Shown piece after piece: positions 1 to 5,516 of a stretch of 7,355 nucleotides of DNA. Both the position numbers and the translations under genes were made by a program. The stretch's first letter is position 1; each line of letters starts with the position of its first letter. Below the pieces are notes generated by a model. That model saw only the letters and a list, made by a program, of their open reading frames with translations, was not told the DNA's origin and made no database searches. The DNA comes from Streptosporangiaceae bacterium (GTDB lineage: Bacteria > Actinomycetota > Actinomycetes > Streptosporangiales > Streptosporangiaceae), in assembly GCA_030052355.1 (NCBI GenBank), contig JASIGS010000041.1, positions 1 to 7,355 of the forward strand, in the 5' to 3' direction.

Positions 1-134
1 CGGGTGGCACACAGCTCGTGCCTGGCCAGCACGTGCAGGTTGAACCTGGCCCACTCGACGATGTCGGTCTTCTTGTTGTCGTGAGCGATCAGCGCGATCC
101 TGCGCCTGACCTGCTGTTCTGGCTGTGTGCTCAT
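1..134 (-). CDS. mgsA: Methylglyoxal synthase, N-terminal fragment (cut by window edge)
   Basis: Translating the complement from ATG at 134 gives 44 codons before the window ends. Residues 13-32 (IALIAHDNKKTDIVEWARFN) followed by an HELCAT-like stretch match the start of methylglyoxal synthase, which has an IAL-AHD-KK motif and then an H-L-AT stretch before its phosphate-binding loop. The family converts dihydroxyacetone phosphate to methylglyoxal and phosphate, a cytoplasmic bypass of lower glycolysis that relieves phosphate shortage. The conserved Asp19 of AHD is present; the catalytic Asp and His further on lie outside the window. The start is not certain: ATG at 134 has no clear Shine-Dalgarno, and the frame stays open upstream to 233, with possible starts at GTG 167 (preceded by GGGAAG six bases away) and ATG 218. 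It is divergent from the FAD oxidoreductase. Identification rests on remembered family sequence, not a search. Confidence 0.85.
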   Translation of the reverse strand, partial: MSTQPEQQVRRRIALIAHDNKKTDIVEWARFNLHVLARHELCAT

Positions 135-264
135 GGCACACATCATGGAGTGCGCCGGTTTCGGCACCGCGAACTTCCCATTGCCCGGATGTTTCGCCTC
201 GGCTACCGTTCCGGGCATCGATACCTCGCCCGACTACCTGCGCTTCTCGCCGGACTCCCGGTAG
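133..264 (+). CDS. Doubtful 43-codon ORF in the mgsA upstream spacer
   Basis: An ATG at 133 opens a 43-codon frame that ends at TAG 262-264. The same frame then stays open to a second TAG at 343-345. About 35 of the 43 codons end in G or C, more than expected for unconstrained spacer but less than the real genes here. The product starts MAHIMECAGFGTANFPLPG and has no recognised domain. There is no Shine-Dalgarno upstream, and the start lies on top of the mgsA start on the other strand. It may be an unexpressed open frame, a remnant of a longer gene broken by the amber stop, or part of a dispersed repeat. I would not annotate it without copies elsewhere. Confidence 0.2.
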   Translation: MAHIMECAGFGTANFPLPGCFASATVPGIDTSPDYLRFSPDSR

Positions 265-358
265 TCGCCTACGATTCTGTCGCTGCCCGTACACGACGTA
301 AGGCCCGCAAGCACCGTGCAAGGGCCTCCGACCGCCCGCTAGCACCAGATCCTCCAGG
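135..358. promoter_or_regulatory. Divergent spacer between mgsA and the FAD oxidoreductase
   Basis: This 224-base spacer must carry the promoters of both divergent genes if each has its own. I see TACGAT at 270-275 as a possible plus-strand -10 box but no acceptable -35 hexamer 16-18 bases upstream, so no promoter is called. It contains an 8-bp inverted repeat (231-267) and a weaker hairpin pairing AGGCCC (301-306) with GGGCCT (322-327). Codon use in the open frames across it is ambiguous on both strands. Confidence 0.4.
231..267. repeat. 8-bp perfect inverted repeat in the mgsA/oxidoreductase spacer
   Basis: CGACTACC (231-238) is exactly complementary to GGTAGTCG (260-267), with 21 bases between the arms. 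It could be an RNA hairpin in either divergent transcript or a two-half-site operator with centres 29 bp apart (close to three helical turns). No T-run follows on either strand, so it is not a standard terminator. Confidence 0.4.
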
Positions 359-359
359 A
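356..359 (+). promoter_or_regulatory. Ribosome binding site deciding the oxidoreductase start
   Basis: AGGA at 356-359 sits 8 bases before the ATG at 368 and overlaps the alternative in-frame ATG at 359. The spacing supports translation from 368 and argues against 359. Confidence 0.5.
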
Positions 360-367
360 TGGGTCCC

Positions 368-1504
368 ATGACCGTGACCGGCTCGATCTGGCGTGACCAG
401 CTCACCGACCACGAGCGCGCCACGCTCGCCAGGGCCGACGCCCACGTCGCCGGGTCCACGCCGGACGTGCTCGTGGTCGGCGGCGGCATCGCCGGAGTTT
501 GCACCGCCGCGGCGTGCAGCGAGGCCGGGCTGGGCAGGGTCCTGCTGCTCGAGACCGGCCAGCTAGGAGCTGGCGCGACCGGCGGCGCTACCGGACTGCT
601 CGTTCCCGAGCCGCATCAGTGGAGCGACCCTGAGCCGTTCGTCGACCTGGAGCGGGCGAGCCTGGCCCGCTGGCGCGACCTAGAGCAGTCGGTGCCCGGC
701 GGAGTCGGCCTCGTCGAGCTGGACTGGATCGGCCTCGCGCCGCACGAGGGGGGCTACGCCGCGCACCAGCCACGCGAGGTCGAGTGGCTCAATCCTGGTC
801 AGGTCCAGGACCTGATTCCCGGGCTGGCAAGGCCCATGGAGGGGGCGCTGATCCGCCGTCAGGGCCGGATCAACCCGCTGCGCGCAGTGGCCAGGCTCGC
901 CACCAGGATCCCTGCCGTGGCGACCGGGGTGGCAGCCACCTACGCCGAGGTCGAGGGTGATCGCATCGTCCGGGTCGGGACCTCCGCGGGTGAGGTGAGC
1001 CCGGGGGCTGTCGTCTTCGCCACCGGCCGTCCGCCCGTGCTCGACGGCCTGCCCCTGGACATCCCCTCGGACCGGGTCAAGGGTCACCTGCTGGTCACCG
1101 AGAAGACCGAAGTCTCGCTGCCGGGGATCGTCGCGCCGGTGGCCACTCAGATCGAGAACGGCCAGCTACTCGCCGGCGGCACCTTCGACGTCGGCGACGA
1201 GAGCCCGGCAGTGCGTCCGGAGGTCATCGAGTCGATCGCCGACGGACTGGCCGCCGCGCTGCCCGACCTGCGCGGTGTCGGCATCGCGTACCAGTGGTGC
1301 TGCTTCCGCCCGCGGCACCCGGACAGAAGGCCGGTCATCGACAGGGTGCCGGGCATCGCGAACGCGTGGCTGACATCGGGTCACTTCCGCACCGGGATCC
1401 TGAACGCCCCCGTAACCGCCAGCGTGCTCACGCACTGGATCTCGGAAGGTGAGCCCCCGGCTGAGGCCAGAACCTGGTCAGCCACCAGGTTCGCCGGGTC
1501 CTAG
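368..1504 (+). CDS. FAD-dependent oxidoreductase, DAO family, substrate unknown
   Basis: The 378-residue product has the full plan of a D-amino-acid oxidase/glycine oxidase/sarcosine oxidase type flavoenzyme. From the ATG at 368, the FAD-binding Rossmann motif VVGGGIAGVCTAA is at about residues 36-48, the closing acidic residue of the ADP-ribose site is in LLLETG near 62-67, a substrate-domain stretch is at about 70-200, a second dinucleotide-site motif (FATGRPP) is near 217-223, and the C-terminal FAD-closing block is FRPRHPDRRPVIDRVPG near 313-329 followed by SGHFRTGILNAPVTA near 337-351. Such enzymes oxidise a C-N bond of amino acids or secondary amines in the cytoplasm, passing electrons to oxygen or a carrier. 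Nothing here fixes the substrate, and no HcnA/B-like or thiamine-synthesis partner is adjacent, so naming it thiO or hcnC would be unsafe. An adjacent Cys pair occurs in YQWCCFRP. The last 27 bases overlap selB on the other strand. Confidence 0.9.
   Translation: MTVTGSIWRDQLTDHERATLARADAHVAGSTPDVLVVGGGIAGVCTAAACSEAGLGRVLLLETGQLGAGATGGATGLLVPEPHQWSDPEPFVDLERASLARWRDLEQSVPGGVGLVELDWIGLAPHEGGYAAHQPREVEWLNPGQVQDLIPGLARPMEGALIRRQGRINPLRAVARLATRIPAVATGVAATYAEVEGDRIVRVGTSAGEVSPGAVVFATGRPPVLDGLPLDIPSDRVKGHLLVTEKTEVSLPGIVAPVATQIENGQLLAGGTFDVGDESPAVRPEVIESIADGLAAALPDLRGVGIAYQWCCFRPRHPDRRPVIDRVPGIANAWLTSGHFRTGILNAPVTASVLTHWISEGEPPAEARTWSATRFAGS
1470..1492. terminator. Perfect 9-bp hairpin across the convergent oxidoreductase/selB ends
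   Basis: GAACCTGGT (1470-1478) pairs exactly with ACCAGGTTC (1484-1492) around the five-base loop CAGCC. It lies inside the coding overlap: the selB stop codon (1478-1480) runs from the stem into the loop, and the oxidoreductase stop follows 10 bases beyond the right arm. There is no T-run on either side, as is common for actinobacterial terminators. It is inferred to end transcription from both sides; it could also only shape RNA decay. Confidence 0.55.
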
Positions 1505-3412
1505 CGAGCCCGGTAACGAGGCGGCCGGCACGGCCGACGGCCCGGGCAGCTCACGCTGGTCCGGCTGACCCGGCACGACCGGCCCGGCGGGTGCGGCCGT
1601 CACGACCCGGCGGTCATCGGGAAGCCGCTGCGTGACGCCCGCCCGGTCCAGGTACTCGAGCATGGGTATGGCGGTGCGGCGTGTCGTGTGCAGCGCTTCT
1701 CTCGCCTGTGCGGCCGTGAACGGCTGAGGCAGCCTGGCCAGGATCGCCGCCGCGGCGGTGTCCGCACCGGGCGCCAGCACGACCTGGTCGCTGATCCGCA
1801 TCAGCTCGCCGGCCCTGACAGCGGCCGCGAGGCTGCGCGCGTCCAGGCCGAGCTTTCTGAGCCTGTCGGCGTCCGGTGAGGCGAACGGGTCGGCAGCCAG
1901 GTCGGCGCGGAGCACCCGCAGCGCGGCTCGCAAAGCCTCAGGGAGGCCGGGACCCGCCGCATGCGGGCCGGCCGCCTGGCTGATCTGCAGCGCGCCGCAG
2001 CTGATCCGGAACGGCGGCCGCGCCAGCGCCGCCACCAGCCGGCGATCCGGCAAGTCGAGCGCTGCCCTGGCCGCCTCGAGCGGCATGCCGGCGGCGAGCG
2101 GCTCGGCCGCGGCGTATCTCGCGAGCACCTCGCCGAGCTGATCCCCGAGCGCACGCCAGCGCTCCGGGTCAGCCAGCCACTCCCCGGCCACCGGCTTCGG
2201 GTGATCGGTGATGCCCATCGCCAGCAGCGTGCTCGCCCGCATCAGGCCGTGCCTTGCCAGCAGGTGAGCAGCGGCTGGCTGGTCGGGCCATGCCGTCAGC
2301 AGCCGTGCCGCGGCGTTCGCCGCTCCGCGCCTCGCGAGCGGCGGTGGGGCAACGTCGAGCACGACGGCACCCGCCACCGCTGGCCACTGGCCGTCATGGC
2401 GGCTCCCCGGGTCGCGCAGCAGCACCCTGTCTCCCACGTGCAGCGGGAGCGGGTCCGCCAGGCTCAGCCTGGCCAGGTCTGGCGCCAGCGGCCGCACCCT
2501 GGCCAGCACGCGTGACGAGCCAGCGTGCACTGTCACGGCGCGCGGCAGCTGCAGCGCTGCCCGCTCAGGCAGGCTGGCGTTCGCCGGGACGACCCCGCAA
2601 ATGCGCACGTCCAGCACGTCAGTGAGCGTCCACCGGCCCGCCTGAATCAGCGCCATGCCGCGGTGCAGGGCATCCTTGCTGACGCCGCGCAGGTTCAGTG
2701 CCACCCGGGCGGTGCCGGACGCCTCGCTCGCCGGCTCGCCGAGCAACTGCAGGTCCCTGACCCGCACCGGCCGCATGGCCGGCGTGACGACCAGCTCGTC
2801 GCCTCGGTGCACGGTCCCGGCCGGCAGCGTCCCCGTGATCACGGTGCCACTGCCGGAAATGCTGAACGCGCGGTCGATCCAGATCCGAACCGGAGCACCG
2901 GGGTCGGGCTCTGGCACGGCGTGCGCGAGCTTGTCAAGCGCGGCCGTCAGCTCTCCGATGCCCTCCCCCGTGACCGCGCTCACCGGCACGGCCGGAACGA
3001 CGCCAAGGCTCGTGCGCGCTATCTGCCCGGCCGCCTGCGCCATCGCCGCGGCGGGGTCGGCGAGATCGCACTTGGTGACGGCCAGCAGCCCGGTCCTGAT
3101 GCCGAGCGCGTCGATCACCGCGAGATGCTCCGCCGACTGCGGCATCCAGCCTTCGTCGGCCGCCACCACGAACAGCACGGCCGGGACCGGGCCGGCGCCT
3201 GCGAGCATGTTCGGCACGAACCGCTCGTGCCCGGGCACGTCGACAAACGCCATCTGCTCACCCGACGGCAGGGTCAGCCAGCCGAAGCCGAGGTCGATCG
3301 TCATCCCGCGGCGGCGCTCTTCTGCCCAGCGGTCCGGCTCCATCCCGGTCAGGGCATGGATGAGCGCCGACTTGCCGTGGTCGACGTGCCCAGCTGTCAC
3401 GACGACGTGCAT
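1478..3412 (-). CDS. selB: Selenocysteine-specific elongation factor SelB
   Basis: SelB is a GTPase that carries Sec-tRNA(Sec) to ribosomes stalled at UGA beside a SECIS hairpin in selenoprotein mRNA. Numbering from the ATG at 3412 (644 residues), the GTPase motifs are all present: G1 GHVDHGKS at 8-15, switch-I RRRGMTIDLGF near 34-44, G3 DVPGHERF at 58-65, and G4 TKCD at 113-116, the TKxD form typical of SelB. Two EF-Tu-like beta-barrel domains follow at about 175-350. The C-terminal winged-helix RNA-binding region covers about 370-605, ending in the recognisable last module FTAAQAREALHTTRRTAIPM near 565-584. Beyond about 605 lies a 40-residue Pro/Gly/Ala-rich tail not needed by the family fold (E. 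coli SelB is 614 residues). I prefer ATG 3412 to GTG 3421 because the family starts 2-6 residues before TAGHVDHGK and because GGGG sits 8 bases upstream. It is 26 bases after selA, in one operon. Confidence 0.96.
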   Translation of the reverse strand: MHVVVTAGHVDHGKSALIHALTGMEPDRWAEERRRGMTIDLGFGWLTLPSGEQMAFVDVPGHERFVPNMLAGAGPVPAVLFVVAADEGWMPQSAEHLAVIDALGIRTGLLAVTKCDLADPAAAMAQAAGQIARTSLGVVPAVPVSAVTGEGIGELTAALDKLAHAVPEPDPGAPVRIWIDRAFSISGSGTVITGTLPAGTVHRGDELVVTPAMRPVRVRDLQLLGEPASEASGTARVALNLRGVSKDALHRGMALIQAGRWTLTDVLDVRICGVVPANASLPERAALQLPRAVTVHAGSSRVLARVRPLAPDLARLSLADPLPLHVGDRVLLRDPGSRHDGQWPAVAGAVVLDVAPPPLARRGAANAAARLLTAWPDQPAAAHLLARHGLMRASTLLAMGITDHPKPVAGEWLADPERWRALGDQLGEVLARYAAAEPLAAGMPLEAARAALDLPDRRLVAALARPPFRISCGALQISQAAGPHAAGPGLPEALRAALRVLRADLAADPFASPDADRLRKLGLDARSLAAAVRAGELMRISDQVVLAPGADTAAAAILARLPQPFTAAQAREALHTTRRTAIPMLEYLDRAGVTQRLPDDRRVVTAAPAGPVVPGQPDQRELPGPSAVPAASLPGSLGPGEPGG

Positions 3413-3438
3413 GGCCTTCACCCCGCCTTCACTGGCAA

Positions 3439-4761
3439 TCAGCCCGACGCGGCGACAACCGCGCCGGCCAGTACCTCGTCCTCTTCCGGCGCCACGGCGC
3501 GCAGGTCGAGCAGCAGCCGTCCGGCCTCGACCCGCCCGACGACGGCCGGCATCAATCCGCGCCGCACCTGCTCGCCGGCCCGCAGCGGTTCCGCGAGGCC
3601 GGCCGGCAGGCTGACCGCGGCGCTGTCGACCGGCTTACCGGGTGCGCCTCCGCCGCCCACGGCGGCTTGCGTTTCCTGCGCGCTCGCGTCCACGCCGGCA
3701 CCCGCCAGTCGGTCGGCGATCCGCCGGGCGCGCCGCGTCAGCTCGGCCGGATCGGCCGCCAGGGCTTGCGCCACCGGGCCGGCGGGCCCCGCCAGCGTGG
3801 CCTCGAGGGCCGCCACCGTCAGCTTGTCCACCCGCAGTGCCCGCGCGATCGGGTGGCGGGCCAGCCGCGAGACCAGCTCGGCGCGGCCGAGCAGCAGGCC
3901 GGCCTGAGGACCGCCGAGCAGCTTGTCCCCGCTCGCAGTGACCAGTGCCGCACCCGCGTCCAGCCAGCTGCTGGCGTCAGGCTCGTCGGGCAGCAGGGGG
4001 TGCGGCGTGAGCAGACCGGATCCGATGTCGCCGACGACCGGGACGCTGAGGCCGGCGAGCTCGGCCACCGAAGCGCTCGCGGTGAAGCCCTCGATCCGGT
4101 AGTTGGACGGGTGAACCTTCAGCACGAACGCGGTCTGCGGACCGACCGCGGCCGCGTAGTCCGCGGCCGTCGTGCGGTTCGTCGTACCCACCTCGCGGAT
4201 CTTCGCGCCGGTCGACTCGATCAGGTCCGGCAGCCGGAACCCGTCGCCGATCTCGATCAGCTCGCCCCGGCTGACCACGATCTCGCGGCCGGCCGCGAGT
4301 GCCGTCGCCGCCAGCACCAGCGCGGCAGCGTTGTTGTTGACGACGTGCACGGCCTCGGCGGCCGGCACCGCGGCCGCCAGCGCGGCGAGCATGCCGCGGC
4401 CACGGCGTCCCCGCCGCCCGGTCGACAGGTCGAACTCCAGGTCCGTGCATCCGGCCGCGGCCTGGACCGCGGCCCGCGCGGCGGCAGACAGCGGCGCGCG
4501 CCCGAGGTTCGTGTGCAGCAGCACGCCGGTCGCATTGATCACCGGGGTGAGGGTCGCCGCCAGCGGCGGCAGCCCGGCTGCCGCTACATCGGCCGCGTTT
4601 GCGGGCTCGATCTCGCCAGACCGCACCTGCTCCTGGGCGCGGCGGACGGCCGCCAGCACGAGCGGCCGGCCGAGTCGCTGCTCGGCCGCGGCCAGCCTCG
4701 GGTCGGCCAGCAAGGCGTCGGTGCGGGGGGTGAGCCTGCGGACGTCCACGAGCGCGACCAT
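3439..4761 (-). CDS. selA: L-seryl-tRNA(Sec) selenium transferase SelA
   Basis: SelA is the PLP enzyme that converts Ser-tRNA(Sec) to Sec-tRNA(Sec) using selenophosphate, as a large homodecamer in the bacterial pathway. The 440-residue product is normal in length. In order it has an N-terminal tRNA-binding region (1-70), PVINATGVLLHTNLGRAPLS (73-92), VNNNAAALVL (141-150), VVSRGELIEIGDGFRLPDL (162-180), EVGTTNRT (190-197), HPSNYRIEGFT (217-227), and TASGDKLLGGPQAG (275-288), in which Lys280 should form the Schiff base with PLP. RALRVDKLTVAALEATL (307-323) is another SelA signature. The start is the weakest part: ATG 4761 has AAAGG only one base upstream, and GTG 4749 has it 13 bases upstream; neither spacing is good. 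selB follows after 26 bases, so the two are almost certainly co-transcribed. The membrane-protein gene is divergent. selD and selC are not in the window. Confidence 0.97.
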   Translation of the reverse strand: MVALVDVRRLTPRTDALLADPRLAAAEQRLGRPLVLAAVRRAQEQVRSGEIEPANAADVAAAGLPPLAATLTPVINATGVLLHTNLGRAPLSAAARAAVQAAAGCTDLEFDLSTGRRGRRGRGMLAALAAAVPAAEAVHVVNNNAAALVLAATALAAGREIVVSRGELIEIGDGFRLPDLIESTGAKIREVGTTNRTTAADYAAAVGPQTAFVLKVHPSNYRIEGFTASASVAELAGLSVPVVGDIGSGLLTPHPLLPDEPDASSWLDAGAALVTASGDKLLGGPQAGLLLGRAELVSRLARHPIARALRVDKLTVAALEATLAGPAGPVAQALAADPAELTRRARRIADRLAGAGVDASAQETQAAVGGGGAPGKPVDSAAVSLPAGLAEPLRAGEQVRRGLMPAVVGRVEAGRLLLDLRAVAPEEDEVLAGAVVAASG

Positions 4762-4901
4762 ACCTTTACTAACGCGCGGCCTGGCATGTCCTGCAGCCCA
4801 CTTCTTAGGCGATTTACCAGCACTTTGCCGAAGGTACCCGCCGGCAAACGCAGTGCATGTGCAAGTCTTTAAGCATCCGATTCCGTAGGGAGTAGGCAGT
4901 G
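4762..4901. promoter_or_regulatory. Divergent spacer between selA and the membrane protein, with a hairpin
   Basis: This 140-base stretch must contain the selAB promoter and probably that of the membrane protein. It is visibly less GC-rich than its flanks. I find no hexamer pair good enough to call on either strand. Its one clear element is an inverted repeat, TTTGCCG (4824-4830) against CGGCAAA (4842-4848), with an 11-base loop. The arms can be prolonged by GCAC (4820-4823) against GTGC (4853-4856) across a four-base bulge. This could be an operator or an RNA leader structure. It does not resemble a tRNA(Sec). Confidence 0.45.
4887..4892 (+). promoter_or_regulatory. Ribosome binding site of the membrane protein
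   Basis: AGGGAG lies 9 bases before ATG 4902. It serves that start slightly better than the overlapping GTG at 4899, which would add one residue. Confidence 0.55.
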
Positions 4902-5480
4902 ATGGACGACCAGCCCAGGATTCCCCTTAGTCGTGGCGCTGTGAGCGGAGTGATACTGATCCTCCTCGGACTGTGGGGCGGGCTGGCACCGTTCGTTGGC
5001 CCGTACATCCACTTCGGGTTCACGCCGGACAAGGCGTGGGCGTACACGGAGGGACGGCTCTACTACTCGGTGGTGCCCGGTGCTGCCGCCCTGCTCGGCG
5101 GGCTGCTGGTGATCCTCACCCGCAACCGCGGCGTCGGCATCGCCGGCGGGCTGCTCGCAGCGCTTGGCGGCGCCTGGTTCGCGCTCGGCAACGGCTTCGT
5201 CATCACCGTGCTGAAGAGACCGTCGATCAGCGTCGGCGCCCCGCTGGCGGCTACGGCCCTGCGCGCGTACCTGGAGTCGATCGCGTTCTTCGGCGGGCTC
5301 GGGCTCCTCGTGTTGTTCTGCGGCGCGCTCGCGGCCGGCCGCTTCTCGATGCTCGCAGCCAGGGACGTGGCTCCGGCGCCGGAAGGCACCGACCTCTACG
5401 ACACGCAGACGGGTTTCCCCACGGTGTCCGGCCAGTTCCCGGACACGCCAGGCTATCCGCCGGTCACCGCGGGACAGTAA
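4902..5480 (+). CDS. Four-helix integral membrane protein of unknown function
   Basis: The 192-residue product has four clear hydrophobic segments, at about 13-36, 55-74, 76-102 and 120-146. Both termini are then predicted on the same side, probably cytoplasmic, with arginine-rich RNRG between helices 2 and 3. There is no signal peptide. The loop after helix 1 carries an aromatic, charged stretch (YIHFGFTPDKAWAYTEGRLYY, about 35-55, with Tyr, His, Phe and Trp) that looks like the conserved part. The last 45 residues are a hydrophilic tail rich in Pro, Thr, Gly and Asp. I recall similar uncharacterised actinobacterial membrane proteins but no named domain, so no function is given. It is divergent from selA and converges on the repressor gene with 5 bases between stop codons; neither arrangement implies a shared role. 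High G/C third positions and an in-place ribosome site make it a real gene. Confidence 0.88.
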   Translation: MDDQPRIPLSRGAVSGVILILLGLWGGLAPFVGPYIHFGFTPDKAWAYTEGRLYYSVVPGAAALLGGLLVILTRNRGVGIAGGLLAALGGAWFALGNGFVITVLKRPSISVGAPLAATALRAYLESIAFFGGLGLLVLFCGALAAGRFSMLAARDVAPAPEGTDLYDTQTGFPTVSGQFPDTPGYPPVTAGQ

Positions 5481-5516
5481 GGGATTCAGCGCCGCGGCGC
5501 CCCGGTACTGTCCCGC
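5469..5516. terminator. 11-bp perfect inverted repeat spanning two convergent gene ends
   Basis: GCGGGACAGTA (5469-5479) is exactly complementary to TACTGTCCCGC (5506-5516). The 26 bases between the arms hold a 12-bp palindrome GCGCCGCGGCGC (5489-5500) able to fold into a small inner stem. The left arm covers most of the membrane-protein stop codon (5478-5480), and the right arm lies in the last codons of the repressor gene. It reads the same on both strands, so it could terminate both convergent transcripts. There is no T-run on either side. Confidence 0.6.

Noticed and set aside
262..264. Recoded stop in the small spacer ORF
   Set aside because: The codon is TAG, not TGA, so the selenocysteine machinery here would not read it; no pyrrolysine or suppressor genes are seen.
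18..371. 117-codon plus-strand frame at the left edge
   Set aside because: Its first third is antisense to the clear mgsA start, its product is Arg/Pro-rich and domain-free, and no ribosome site precedes it.
2525..4872. Very long plus-strand frames (2525-3907 and 3667-4872) opposite selA and selB
   Set aside because: They are antisense reflections of G/C-ending codons in selA and selB, with Arg/His/Gln/Pro-rich products and no family resemblance.
4868..4875. TTTAAGCA as a -10 box for the membrane-protein gene
   Set aside because: It lacks the final T of TANNNT in register and has no -35 hexamer 16-18 bases upstream.
4762..4901. Possible tRNA(Sec) gene beside selA
   Set aside because: I looked for a T-arm GGTTCGA-type motif, a long extra arm and an 8-bp acceptor stem on both strands; none is present.
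5489..5500. 12-bp palindrome GCGCCGCGGCGC as a separate operator
   Set aside because: Pure G/C palindromes are common in this composition, and it lies within the larger inverted repeat at the convergent gene ends, which explains it better.
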